From Hallerella sp963656065 (GTDB lineage: Bacteria > Fibrobacterota > Fibrobacteria > Fibrobacterales > Fibrobacteraceae), in assembly GCA_963656065.1 (NCBI GenBank), contig CAVKGV010000005.1:1-64000 (forward strand): a DNA stretch of 64,000 nt, read 5' to 3'. The notes below the pieces were generated by a model. That model had not been told where the DNA came from, searched no databases, and saw only the letters and a list, made by a program, of their open reading frames with translations. Shown piece after piece: positions 35,610-44,376 of the stretch. The translations under genes were made by a program, and so were the position numbers. The stretch's first letter is position 1. Each line of letters starts with the position of its first letter.

Positions 35610-36223
35610 TATCGCCAATGCCTCCCGAAATTATTTTGTTCGTCTTCTGGAAAATTTTCGTCGCCGTCGAAATCGTCATCTTCGTCGTCAAAATCTTCAT
35701 CGGGGAATCCCGTTTCGAGTTCTGTCGCGGATGCTTCGGCGATATCGACAATCGTCACTTCGAACGTCAGATCCTTGCCTGCAAAAGGGTGGTTCCCGTC
35801 GAGGGTGACCGAATCTTTCTGGATTTCCCGGATGACGTAGATTCCCGATTCGTCTTCGTTTGTCTGCGAGTAGATGTCGCGCGGATCTTCGGGAATGGAA
35901 AACTCGGTGTTGTTGGAATCCTGGACCATTTCCAGCTCCATGCCCAGCCACAGCTCCCCGATATTTTGGAGCTCTTTCTTGGAGACTTTGATAATCAGGT
36001 CCTTGCGGTATGGACCATAGCCTTTGTCGAAAGGTACGTAAGCGACGACCTTTTCCCCGACATGGTGCCCTTCGAGCGCTTCTTCGAGTCCTTCGATGAC
36101 GCTGTCGCAACCGTGCATATAGACGAATGGAAAATTTGTCGGTACTTCTTCGACAATGGTGCCACTTTCGTCTTTTAGGGAATAGCCTATGCTAACTTTC
36201 TTGTTTTTCTCGACTTTTTCCAT
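35609..36223 (-). CDS. FKBP-type peptidyl-prolyl isomerase, SlyD-like, acidic tail
   Basis: A 204-aa cytosolic prolyl isomerase/chaperone. The FKBP core has an inserted flap domain (FVYMHGCDSVIEGLEEALEG, then VPFDKGYGPYRKD), as in SlyD. SlyD usually ends in a His/Cys-rich metal tail; here the tail is acidic (about 175-197: PDEDFDDEDDDFDGDENF), so nickel delivery by that tail is unlikely. ATG at 36223 is chosen because it lies seven bases after a TATATT box, where transcription should begin; ATG at 36229 is possible. It is translationally coupled to rpiA. Confidence 0.85.
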   Translation of the reverse strand: MEKVEKNKKVSIGYSLKDESGTIVEEVPTNFPFVYMHGCDSVIEGLEEALEGHHVGEKVVAYVPFDKGYGPYRKDLIIKVSKKELQNIGELWLGMELEMVQDSNNTEFSIPEDPRDIYSQTNEDESGIYVIREIQKDSVTLDGNHPFAGKDLTFEVTIVDIAEASATELETGFPDEDFDDEDDDFDGDENFPEDEQNNFGRHWR

Positions 36224-36230
36224 CGGCATA

Positions 36231-36249
36231 AATATAGAAAAGCTATATT
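36231..36249. promoter_or_regulatory. Palindromic bidirectional promoter
   Basis: AATATAG (36231-36237) and CTATATT (36243-36249) form an inverted repeat around a five-base centre (AAAAG), giving a TATATT -10 box on each strand. The next ATG on each side is seven bases beyond each box, where transcription would start, and neither has a Shine-Dalgarno site. The -35 regions are weak. Confidence 0.6.
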
Positions 36250-36256
36250 GGTTTCT

Positions 36257-36985
36257 ATGCTATACGGAATTTTTTCCGACATTCATGCAAACTTGCCCGC
36301 TCTGGAAGTCGTCCTGGAATCGATGAGAGCGAACGGGGTTGAACGCCGTGTCTGTCTGGGTGATATTGTGGGATACGGAGCAAATCCGAATGAATGCGTT
36401 TCGTTGACAAAACAGGTTGCCGATGTCTGTATTCTGGGAAATCATGATAGCGTAGCCATCAAGTGGGATTCGGACGTGGGATTTAATCCGTATGCGAAAA
36501 AAGCGATCGAATGGACGCAGGCAAATCTGACCGAGGAATCGAAGGAATATTTGAGGTCGCTGCCCTATATGGATGAAGAAAACGACATTTGCTTTGTCCA
36601 CGCGTCTCCGATGTCTCCGGCGGACTGGATCTATGTGACGGATTTGGAAGATGCCTTGGACGCGTTCGATCATTTCTCGGACCGTCACTGTTTTGTCGGG
36701 CATACGCACAGTCCGGTGATCGTTGCGATGCGGGAAGGGGAAATCCCGAAGGTGATTGAAACGGGATTTTACCGGCTTGAAGAGGGCGAACGGCTTCTCG
36801 TAAACGTCGGAAGCGTCGGACAGCCGCGCGACAGGGACTCCCGGGCAAGCTATTGTCTATATGATACCGAAGCGCAGACGGTGAAACTGGTGCGGCTGGA
36901 ATACGATATCGCCAGGACGCAGAAAGCGATGCGTGATGCAGGACTTCCGGATTTTCTCGTCGAGCGTCTGGAACTCGGACGATGA
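36257..36985 (+). CDS. Metallophosphoesterase, calcineurin-like
   Basis: A 242-aa two-metal phosphoesterase. The metal-binding motifs are in order: FSDIHANLPAL (residues 6-16), GDIVGYGANP, GNHD, and GHTHSP. It resembles YfcE/diadenosine-tetraphosphatase-like cytosolic enzymes; the substrate is unknown. ATG at 36257 is the only sensible start and appears leaderless. rlmH overlaps its stop by four bases. Confidence 0.88.
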   Translation: MLYGIFSDIHANLPALEVVLESMRANGVERRVCLGDIVGYGANPNECVSLTKQVADVCILGNHDSVAIKWDSDVGFNPYAKKAIEWTQANLTEESKEYLRSLPYMDEENDICFVHASPMSPADWIYVTDLEDALDAFDHFSDRHCFVGHTHSPVIVAMREGEIPKVIETGFYRLEEGERLLVNVGSVGQPRDRDSRASYCLYDTEAQTVKLVRLEYDIARTQKAMRDAGLPDFLVERLELGR

Positions 36986-37443
36986 AGCTTATCATCGCGG
37001 TGTTTGGAAAGCCCGGTTCGCCTTTTGTGAAGGATGAAGTGGAAAAGTATTCCAAAAGGCTTCGCTCCTCGAACGTGCAAATTGAAGTGGTGGAATTGCG
37101 ATCTAGCAAGCGGGACGACAAGGTGAAATGTCTCGCCGAAGAAGCTGCGGAATTTTCAAGGCGTTTCCCCAAAGAAAATTTTCAGTGGATTGTTCTTGCG
37201 GAAGAAGGCAAGCTGATGAATACGGTCGGACTTTCTGCGTGGATAAAGCCGCGGCTTGCATCGAACTGCGTCTTTCTGATCGGTTCCGCTTACGGCATTG
37301 ATTCGGAAGTCAAGAGACAGGCGAATCTTTTGCTGTCTCTTTCGCCGCTGACTTTTACGCATGACCATGCGAGGGTCCTTTTGACGGAACAGCTCTACAG
37401 GTGCTTGATGGTCATCGCGGGACATCCATATCATCACGTTTAA
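36982..37443 (+). CDS. rlmH: RlmH, 23S rRNA pseudouridine-1915 N3-methyltransferase
   Basis: A 153-aa SPOUT methyltransferase. The FLIGSAYGIDSEVK segment (SAM knot) and the C-terminal LTEQLYRCLMVIAGHPYHHV are diagnostic; the family's usual C-terminal YHK is YHHV here. It acts on the 70S ribosome. ATG overlaps the phosphoesterase stop (ATGA), so the two are one transcript. Confidence 0.94.
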   Translation: MKLIIAVFGKPGSPFVKDEVEKYSKRLRSSNVQIEVVELRSSKRDDKVKCLAEEAAEFSRRFPKENFQWIVLAEEGKLMNTVGLSAWIKPRLASNCVFLIGSAYGIDSEVKRQANLLLSLSPLTFTHDHARVLLTEQLYRCLMVIAGHPYHHV

Positions 37444-37471
37444 TTTGTATAAAATTTCCCGGAAGTTTGTT

Positions 37472-38980
37472 ATGAATGTGAATCTGGAAAAAAACTTGAA
37501 TTTGGTCTATGCAACGCTCGAAATGGCGGAACGTTACGATCACGCCTGCCGCGTTTTAGGGTATGACCAGCAGACGATTTGCCCGGTGAAGGCGATGGAA
37601 AACCAGGGCGAAACAGTGGCCTTTCTTTCCAACCAGGCTTTTCGACTGACGAAGTCCAGAAAGTTTATCGCGGCTGCCGAATCTCTTTATGAAAATCGCA
37701 ATTCGTTGGGAAAAAAGGAGCGCGTTTTAGCGGAAGGCTTGCATCGAGACTATCTTCGCAAGAAAAATGTTTCCCCGGCGCTGGATAGAAAGTTTTCTCT
37801 TGTTTTTAACAAGGCGTTTGTCGATTGGCTGGAGGCGAAGAAAAATGCGGACTTTTCTCTTTTTGCGAAGTCGCTTGAAAATGTTCGCCAGGTGAACTTG
37901 AAACAGGTCGCTCTGATGGAAAACGCAAGCCCCGAGCCTTATGACAACTTGCTCGAACTCTATGAGCGCGGGATGACGGCAAAGGATTTGGACAAGTGCT
38001 TTGATGCCTGCAAGGAATGCTTGGTTCCGATGCTCCGGAAAATCCAGAAAAGCAAAAAGAAAATTCGGACGGATTTTCTTTCTCGGCCCGTTTCGGAAGA
38101 ATCGCAGAGGAAGATGGCGAAGTATCTTCTGGAAATCATCGGATTCGATTTTTCTCGGGGAGCTTTTTCGACGAGTGAACATCCGTTTACAGATGGACTT
38201 GCAAAAGACGATGCCCGCGTGACGACGCATTATTACGGGAATATGTTCTATTCGAATATGTTCTCGATTATTCACGAAGGCGGGCATGCGCTGTTTGAAC
38301 AAAACCAGCCAGCGGAGGATTTTGCCGCTCACATCACGGCTTATAAGACTCTGGGCCAGCATGAGTCCGTTTCGCGGTTTTACGAAAATCGCGTCGGACG
38401 TTCCAAAGCGTTTATCCATTTGATTTTTAAAAAGGCCAGGAAATTATTTCCGGATGTTTTTTGTGGAGTATCGGAACGGCAGTTCTATGAAGCGATGAAC
38501 ATCGTTTCGCCCAGTCTTATTCGGACGGAAGCGGACGAGTTTACCTATACATTTCACATTATCATCCGCTATGAAATCGAGAAGATGCTTGTGAACGGAA
38601 GTGTCGATGTCGAAAATCTGCCCGAAATCTGGAACGACAAATATGAAGAATATCTGGGCATTCGGCCGTCGAACGACAGGGAAGGCGTCTTGCAGGATGT
38701 CCATTGGGCGTCAGGTTTTGGTTATTTCCCGACATATGCGCTTGGAAATTTTTACGGTGCGATGTATTACAACAAAATGTGCGAAGAATTTGATGTAGAA
38801 AATGCTATCCTGCATGGAAATTTCAAACAAATTAACGATTGGATGCGGACAAATGTCTGGAAAGACGCAAATTGCCTCAATGCGAAATCCTGGATAAAGA
38901 AAATCACCGGAAGGAAATTTACCGCGAGCGATTTCCTGGACTATCTCGAAAAGAAGTACGGGGAACTTTACGGAGTCTGA
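37472..38980 (+). CDS. M32-family metallocarboxypeptidase
   Basis: A 502-aa carboxypeptidase of the thermostable carboxypeptidase 1 (Taq) family, which removes C-terminal residues from peptides in the cytoplasm. The zinc motif is His268-Glu-Gly-Gly-His272, and HESVSRFYENRVGRS and the TEADEFTYTFHIIIRYEIEK segment (given here in full length of 20) are typical. ATG at 37472 follows GGAAG by seven bases. A TtcA-like gene follows two bases after the stop. Confidence 0.92.
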   Translation: MNVNLEKNLNLVYATLEMAERYDHACRVLGYDQQTICPVKAMENQGETVAFLSNQAFRLTKSRKFIAAAESLYENRNSLGKKERVLAEGLHRDYLRKKNVSPALDRKFSLVFNKAFVDWLEAKKNADFSLFAKSLENVRQVNLKQVALMENASPEPYDNLLELYERGMTAKDLDKCFDACKECLVPMLRKIQKSKKKIRTDFLSRPVSEESQRKMAKYLLEIIGFDFSRGAFSTSEHPFTDGLAKDDARVTTHYYGNMFYSNMFSIIHEGGHALFEQNQPAEDFAAHITAYKTLGQHESVSRFYENRVGRSKAFIHLIFKKARKLFPDVFCGVSERQFYEAMNIVSPSLIRTEADEFTYTFHIIIRYEIEKMLVNGSVDVENLPEIWNDKYEEYLGIRPSNDREGVLQDVHWASGFGYFPTYALGNFYGAMYYNKMCEEFDVENAILHGNFKQINDWMRTNVWKDANCLNAKSWIKKITGRKFTASDFLDYLEKKYGELYGV

Positions 38981-38982
38981 AA

Positions 38983-39867
38983 ATGTCCAGTGAAAGCGAA
39001 CAGGAAAAGTCGCCTGAAAACTCTCTCTCTCTTGCGCAAAAGGCGGAACAGAGTATTTCGAAAAAATTTCGCAGTCGGCTTTGGAGCCCTTTTGTTTCTG
39101 CTATCAAGCGCTATCGGCTGATTGAATCCGGAGACAGAATTGCGGTGTGCATTTCGGGTGGAAAGGATTCCATGTTGCTTGCCAAGCTCATGCAGATGCT
39201 TCATCGCTATACAGAAATCCCGTTTGATGTCCGCTATCTCGTGATGGATCCCGGATACAATGAAAAGAATCTGTTGAAAATCAAGAGAAATGCGGAGCTT
39301 CTGGAAATTCCCATAACGATTTTCAAGACGGATATTTTTGACATCGCAAATACGTTTGAACATTCGCCTTGCTATATCTGCGCTCGGATGCGTCGAGGTC
39401 ATCTTTATCACCAAGCGAAGGAATTAGGGTGCAATAAAATTGCCCTGGGACATCATTTTTCCGATGTTATCGAAACGACCGTGATGAGCATGTTTTACGC
39501 ATCGCAATTACAGGCGATGCTTCCGAAACTTCACAGCCAGAATTTTGAGGGCATGACGCTGGTTCGCCCGCTTTACCTTGTGCACGAAGACGATGTGATT
39601 GCATGGGCAAATGCGAACGGTTTGGAATTTATCCGCTGCGCTTGTCGCTTTACGGAAAATGTGGAATCCGGAGTCAGGGATAGCAAACGGCAAGAGGTCA
39701 AAAACCTGATTCGCCGCTTGAAAAAAGACAATCCGAATATCGAAAAGAGCATTTTCAACAGCCTGCATTCTGTGTGCATAGAAACGTTTCCCGGCTACAA
39801 GGCAGAAGGAAAAAGGCATTCCTTTATGGAACGCTTTGATGAAGAAAACCGCCGGTTTGGAAAATAA
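38983..39867 (+). CDS. TtcA-family PP-loop tRNA thiolation enzyme
   Basis: A 294-aa PP-loop ATPase. SGGKDS lies near residue 60; a CxxC (CYIC) follows near 127 and CACRF near 220, the cysteine layout that holds an iron-sulfur cluster in TtcA, which makes 2-thiocytidine at position 32 of tRNA. The charged N-terminal extension (about 30 residues) is unusual. GGAG overlaps the end of the M32 gene. Its exact tRNA target cannot be fixed from sequence. Confidence 0.85.
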   Translation: MSSESEQEKSPENSLSLAQKAEQSISKKFRSRLWSPFVSAIKRYRLIESGDRIAVCISGGKDSMLLAKLMQMLHRYTEIPFDVRYLVMDPGYNEKNLLKIKRNAELLEIPITIFKTDIFDIANTFEHSPCYICARMRRGHLYHQAKELGCNKIALGHHFSDVIETTVMSMFYASQLQAMLPKLHSQNFEGMTLVRPLYLVHEDDVIAWANANGLEFIRCACRFTENVESGVRDSKRQEVKNLIRRLKKDNPNIEKSIFNSLHSVCIETFPGYKAEGKRHSFMERFDEENRRFGK

Positions 39868-39928
39868 GCTGAAGAAAGGTTCGTGACAAGAAATGTCGCA
39901 GAATCTCGCAGGGAGAACCGTTGAAATT

Positions 39929-40624
39929 TTAACCGTTCAAAAAATGCAGCAAAACCGGGACTAGAATCGATGTGAGAATTCCGGTAACTCCGATGGCAAG
40001 CGAACTCATCGCGCCTTGAACCTCTCCCATTTCAAGCGCTTTCGCTGTTCCGATGGCGTGTGACGCTGTTCCGATGGCGACGCCCTGGGCAACGGGATGC
40101 TTGATCCGGAAAATTTTGCAGACGAGCGGGGCGACAACTCCACCGGTGATTCCCGTGATGACGATAGCTGCGATGGTGATGGCTGGGACTGCTCCGATTT
40201 CATTGGAAAGTTCGATTCCCATCGGGATGGTGATGGATTTCGGGAAAAGGGAAATTTTTAACGTCGGCGATATTTTGAAAAGTTCCGCAAGAAGCGCGAC
40301 CAGAATGAACGATGTGAAGCATCCGGCGAGAATCCCGACAATGATAGGAAAGAAATTTTTCTTGAGGCTCTCGAATTGTCTGTAAAGGGGGACGGCCAGC
40401 ACGGCGGTTACCGGCGCAAGAAAAACTGCGATGTAATCACCGCCGATGTTGTAAGTCTCTAAATCGATTCCGGTGAGGAGCAGGAAACCGACGATGAGGA
40501 GACTGGCGATAAGTATCGGGTTGCAGATGGCGAGTTTGAACTTTCGGCTGAGAAAAACGCCTGTTTCGTAAGCGACTATCGTGAGAACGATTCCGAAAAA
40601 CGGAGTGTTTAAAACTTCATTCAT
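39929..40624 (-). CDS. lrgB: LrgB/CidB-family membrane protein
   Basis: A 231-aa polytopic protein of the LrgB family. LSNEIGAVPAITIAAIVITG and GTASHAIGTAKALEMGE are typical conserved segments. The family was named for control of murein hydrolases and is now linked to pyruvate or glycolate uptake in some bacteria; the substrate here is unknown. ATG at 40624 lies inside the end of lrgA (eight-base overlap). Confidence 0.9.
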   Translation of the reverse strand: MNEVLNTPFFGIVLTIVAYETGVFLSRKFKLAICNPILIASLLIVGFLLLTGIDLETYNIGGDYIAVFLAPVTAVLAVPLYRQFESLKKNFFPIIVGILAGCFTSFILVALLAELFKISPTLKISLFPKSITIPMGIELSNEIGAVPAITIAAIVITGITGGVVAPLVCKIFRIKHPVAQGVAIGTASHAIGTAKALEMGEVQGAMSSLAIGVTGILTSILVPVLLHFLNG

Positions 40625-40982
40625 GGTGCTTTCTCTTTTCTGAACGTTCGACCAAAAATTCGGTGACCTTCCCGGTGACAGCCATCGTGAGAATTGTGGC
40701 GACGATACAGAGTAAAATGAGGACAAGGATATTTCCCTTGAGGATTCCGTAGATGGCGAGAATCCCAACGCTTGGCGGCAAGAAGAAAAAGGGCAGGCGC
40801 TTGAGGAAAAAATTGGACATCTCCGCAATCTGATCGACCTTGACGATTTTCGTACAAAGTAATAGGAGGAGAATCAGCATGGCGGTGATATTGCTCGGGA
40901 GCGGAAATCCGCAGACCCGGTGGAAAAAATCTCCGATGAAGCAGACGGAGAGGATCAGGGCTAATTGAAGTAAAAGTCTCAT
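40617..40982 (-). CDS. lrgA: LrgA/CidA-family membrane protein
   Basis: A 121-aa protein with four hydrophobic segments, the holin-like partner of LrgB. The segment HRVCGFPLPSNITAMLILLL is typical of the family (LPLPGPVLGMLLL-like). ATG at 40982 was chosen for the usual short N-terminus; upstream codons encode unrelated residues. It is transcribed divergently from thrS. Confidence 0.88.
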   Translation of the reverse strand: MRLLLQLALILSVCFIGDFFHRVCGFPLPSNITAMLILLLLLCTKIVKVDQIAEMSNFFLKRLPFFFLPPSVGILAIYGILKGNILVLILLCIVATILTMAVTGKVTEFLVERSEKRKHHE

Positions 40983-41092
40983 CGCGGGGCCAAAGATAGT
41001 AACTTGGGGACGAAAAAAATCTAAATTTTCCGCACCGCCAGATGTCGTATTTCTGGGGAACCGGGCGAGAACCGCCCACAAAAGGATTTATC

Positions 41093-43030
41093 ATGTCTCA
41101 AATCGAACTCACCTTTCCCGATGGCTCCGTACGTTCCGTAGCATCGGGCATTACTGGCAAGGAAATCGCAGAGGGAATTTCCCAGGGGCTCGCTCGCAAG
41201 GCTCTGGGCGTAAAGCTTGGCGACAAGGTTCTGGATCTTTCCCGTCCGCTTACCGAGAGCGGGAACATCCGGATTATCACGCCTTCGAATGACGATCCCG
41301 ATGCGCTCATGCTTTTGCGCCATTCCTGCAGCCATGTCCTCGCAGAAGCGATTTGCGATCTGTTCCCGGGGACGAAGCTCGCTTACGGCCCGGCAATTGA
41401 GAAAGGCTTCTATTACGATTTGATGACGCCGACCCCGCTCAAGGAAGAGGATTTCCCGAAAATCGAAAAGCGGATGAAGGAAATCATCCAGGAAGACCGT
41501 CCGTTCACCCGTATCGAAGTTTCCGCCGAAGAAGGCCTCAAGCGCACCGAAGGCGATAAGTACAAGCACGATAACGCCGAGCGCGCGATTGAACGCGAAG
41601 GCAAGGACTGCAAGATCAGTTTCTATGTGACAGGCGAACCGGGAAAGAACTGGGAAGATCTCTGCGCGGGTCCCCATGTCCCCAGCACGGGAAAGCTCAA
41701 GTGCTTCAAGATCCTCTCGCTCGCGGGCGCCTATTGGCACGGGGATCAGAAGTCCGACCAGCTGACGCGTGTCTATGGAACATGCTTTGCGGACAAGGAC
41801 GGCCTCGCTACATACGTGAAATTTTTGGAAGAAGCCGCCAAGCGCGACCACCGGAAAATCGGCAAGGAAATGGACCTCTACCACATCGAGGACCATTCGC
41901 CCGGCATGGTGTTCTGGCATCCGAAGGGAACGAAAATGGTGAACGCCCTCAAGGATTACATCCGCGGGAAAATCGATCACCGTGGTTACTTGGAAGTCAT
42001 CACGCCGGAAATCGTGAACAAGGTGCTGTGGATAAAGTCCGGCCATGCGGACAAGTACAACGAGAACATGTTCAAGACGCTCGCCGGCGACGTGGAAATG
42101 GCCGTGAAGCCGATGAACTGCCCGTGCCACATTTTGATTTTCAATTCCCAGCTGCGGAGTTGGCGCGACCTTCCGATGCGTCTCGCCGAGTTCGGCAAGT
42201 GCCACCGCTACGAGCCTGCGGGAACGATGCACGGGCTGATGCGCGTCCGCGGATTTGTGCAGGACGATGCACACATCTTCTGTACCGAAGACCAGATCGC
42301 GAGCGAGGTCGCCAATTTCTGTCACCTGGTAAAGGAAATCTATCACGATTTCGGATTCGACGATGTGAAGGTGAAGTTCTCGACCCGTCCGGCAAAGCGC
42401 GTGGGAAGCGATGAAATCTGGGACAAGGCCGAAGCGGCTCTCGCCGAAGCGACAAAGCTCGCCGGGCTGGATTATGTGCTGAATCCGGGCGAAGGCGCGT
42501 TTTACGGTCCGAAACTCGAATTCACGCTGAAGGATTCCCTCGGTCGCGATTGGCAGTGCGGAACGATCCAGGTGGATTTCAACCTGCCGCAGCGTCTCGG
42601 CGCGGAATATGTCGGCAAGGACAACCAGAAGCACATCCCGGTGATGCTCCATCGCGCAGCGGTCGGCTCCATCGAGCGATTCCTCGGCATCCTCATCGAG
42701 GAATACATGGGAGATTTCCCGCTGTGGCTTGCGCCTGTGCAGGCGCGCGTCCTTCCGATTTCCGAAAAGTTCGTCGATTACGCAAACCGGGTGAAGCGCG
42801 AACTCGAAGCGTCCGGCGTCCGCGTGGAAGTCGATGAATCGAATGAGAAGCTCGGCTACAAGATTCGCCAGTGCGAACTCCAGAAGGTGCCGTACCTGCT
42901 CATCGTAGGCGAAAAGGAAGTGACAGAAAATGTCATATCCGTCCGCAAGCGCAAGGAAGGCGACAAGGGCCAGATGACTGTTGCGGATTTCCTCAAGATG
43001 ACCGAGGATGATCGGAAAGTTGTAAGGTAG
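41093..43030 (+). CDS. thrS: Threonyl-tRNA synthetase
   Basis: A 645-aa class II synthetase. A TGS domain (about 1-62) precedes the editing domain (HSCSHVLAEAICDLFP near 77; HGD and CAGPHVP further on), then the catalytic core with motif 2 and zinc ligands (MNCPCHILIF, Cys and His) and the anticodon-binding domain. It charges tRNA-Thr and clears mischarged Ser. AAAGGA precedes ATG at 41093 by six bases. No T-box-like leader is seen. A terminator follows at 43047. Confidence 0.97.
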   Translation: MSQIELTFPDGSVRSVASGITGKEIAEGISQGLARKALGVKLGDKVLDLSRPLTESGNIRIITPSNDDPDALMLLRHSCSHVLAEAICDLFPGTKLAYGPAIEKGFYYDLMTPTPLKEEDFPKIEKRMKEIIQEDRPFTRIEVSAEEGLKRTEGDKYKHDNAERAIEREGKDCKISFYVTGEPGKNWEDLCAGPHVPSTGKLKCFKILSLAGAYWHGDQKSDQLTRVYGTCFADKDGLATYVKFLEEAAKRDHRKIGKEMDLYHIEDHSPGMVFWHPKGTKMVNALKDYIRGKIDHRGYLEVITPEIVNKVLWIKSGHADKYNENMFKTLAGDVEMAVKPMNCPCHILIFNSQLRSWRDLPMRLAEFGKCHRYEPAGTMHGLMRVRGFVQDDAHIFCTEDQIASEVANFCHLVKEIYHDFGFDDVKVKFSTRPAKRVGSDEIWDKAEAALAEATKLAGLDYVLNPGEGAFYGPKLEFTLKDSLGRDWQCGTIQVDFNLPQRLGAEYVGKDNQKHIPVMLHRAAVGSIERFLGILIEEYMGDFPLWLAPVQARVLPISEKFVDYANRVKRELEASGVRVEVDESNEKLGYKIRQCELQKVPYLLIVGEKEVTENVISVRKRKEGDKGQMTVADFLKMTEDDRKVVR

Positions 43031-43046
43031 TAAAAGATATTTGCAG

Positions 43047-43078
43047 ACGTAGGCTTCCTTTGAGGCCTGCGTTTTTTT
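43047..43078 (+). terminator. Intrinsic terminator of thrS
   Basis: ACGTAGGC (43047-43054) pairs with GCCTGCGT (43065-43072) with one T-G pair, followed by seven T. Confidence 0.9.
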
Positions 43079-43270
43079 GTGCGCTTGAGGAGAAAGCGGC
43101 AAATATTTTTCCGTTATTTTATCCCTGTTGTTTTTGCGAACAAAAACTTTGAATTTCTTTTTCGTCGATAACCGAAAGAGTAGCGAAATTTTTCTTGCAA
43201 AATTTACGTCCTTAAAAGATTATTTTATTAGATTTAATTCGACATATTTTTAGAGTTCGCTCTTATTCTT

Positions 43271-43386
43271 GTAGTTGAAAAACGACCAATCTTTCAAAGC
43301 AAGAGAATAGGGCAAATCTCACACCGCGCTGGTGTGGGTCGTTTGCGCTTTTTTGCTTTAGGTTACTTGGTCGTTACCTCAACTAC
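43271..43386 (+). ncRNA. Candidate rod-shaped structured RNA
   Basis: Nested perfect pairings: GTAGTTGA/TCAACTAC (43271-43278 with 43379-43386), AACGACCAA/TTGGTCGTT (43281-43289 with 43367-43375), AAAGCAA/TTGCTTT (43296-43302 with 43353-43359), GCAAA/TTTGC (43312-43316 with 43342-43346) and an apical CACACC/GGTGTG (43320-43325 with 43331-43336). This 35-pair rod lies in a gap of 449 bases. T-runs follow at 43408-43420. No open reading frame of note overlaps it. A MITE-type element with inverted ends is the other explanation. The rest of 43079-43479 is AT-rich and shows no gene. Confidence 0.5.
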
Positions 43387-43479
43387 GATTGGTGCTTACG
43401 ATTCCACACTTTTTCTTTTTAAATGTGCTGGCGGTAAGTATCGAAGAGGCGGGGCAGCTCTGTGGAATTTCCCTTAACC

Positions 43480-44364
43480 ATGGAGAAAACGAAGAAAAAC
43501 AAGACAAAAACCATTCTGGTTGCAGTCGCCTTTACGACGATGGCGACCACCTTTACCGCTTGCGAGGATACTTTTACCGATCCGCGAGACGGCCAGAAAT
43601 ACAAGACGATGAAAATCGGGGAGAAGGTGTGGCTGGCGGAAAATTTACGGTATAAGGGAGGTGCGGCTGATATAGACAGTAAAGGAAATAGGTATGTCTG
43701 GGATTCTGCATTGGTTGCTTGCCCTGAGGGATGGCATTTGCCAAGCAATGCGGAACTAAAGGAACTAGAGTCTGCAGCGGATTCTGGCCAGCTTGTGTTA
43801 GAGGATGCGTTGTGGTCGTCTATTGAGGAGTTTTCTTCATATGCATGGATATTGGACGTTGGTACAAAAAAAGACATCGCCAAGAAGAACATACCCATTT
43901 ATATACGTTGCGTTCAGGGTGGAGAAACGATAGATGGTTATGAAGTTGTCCGTGTAGGCGACCAGATTTGGATGCGTGACAATATAAACGTGGAAACGCC
44001 GACAAGTGTCTGCTATTTGGATGATAAGGACAACTGTTCGCTAGGCAGGTATTATTCACCGGAAGAAGCTCGAAGTATTTGCCCGGAAGATTTCAGGTTG
44101 CTCAAGAATGAGGATGTGGTGAGGTTGAATAAGAACTCTGTGGATAGGTTATTTAAACCTATGGGATTTTATGATGTGGAAAAAATGCATTTTGATTATG
44201 TTGATCGGATGTATGTGTTAAGTAAAGAAAGTGTTTTCCGGACTTCTCGGACTTCTATTGGTGAAGACTTGTCTGTAAACGACTATTATACAAAGCGTAA
44301 ACGAGACTATAAATTCCCTGTCTGCTGCATCTATGCGCCAGAAACCAAAATCGAAAACGAATAG
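43480..44364 (+). CDS. FISUMP-domain lipoprotein
   Basis: A 294-aa lipoprotein. The lipobox is FTAC (Cys28). Two FISUMP-like units follow: about 29-105 (DPRDGQKYKTMKIGEKVWLA, then NLRYKGG and CPEGWHLPSNAEL) and about 155-230 (GDQIWMRDNINVETPTSVCY, then CPEDFRLLKNEDV). This domain family was named from Fibrobacter succinogenes, where it is greatly expanded on surface proteins; its function is unknown. The start is uncertain: GTG at 43462 is also in frame. Codons are more AT-rich than in neighbouring housekeeping genes. Confidence 0.82.
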   Translation: MEKTKKNKTKTILVAVAFTTMATTFTACEDTFTDPRDGQKYKTMKIGEKVWLAENLRYKGGAADIDSKGNRYVWDSALVACPEGWHLPSNAELKELESAADSGQLVLEDALWSSIEEFSSYAWILDVGTKKDIAKKNIPIYIRCVQGGETIDGYEVVRVGDQIWMRDNINVETPTSVCYLDDKDNCSLGRYYSPEEARSICPEDFRLLKNEDVVRLNKNSVDRLFKPMGFYDVEKMHFDYVDRMYVLSKESVFRTSRTSIGEDLSVNDYYTKRKRDYKFPVCCIYAPETKIENE

Positions 44365-44376
44365 GAGAACTATCCC

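Noticed and set aside
41021..43102. Open frame of 693 codons on the minus strand across thrS
   Set aside because: The plus strand encodes a full, conserved thrS. The long antisense frame comes from its biased codon use and has no recognisable domain or ribosome site.
43271..43386. tracrRNA or CRISPR anti-repeat
   Set aside because: There is no repeat array and no cas9-like gene in the window; the pairing is internal.
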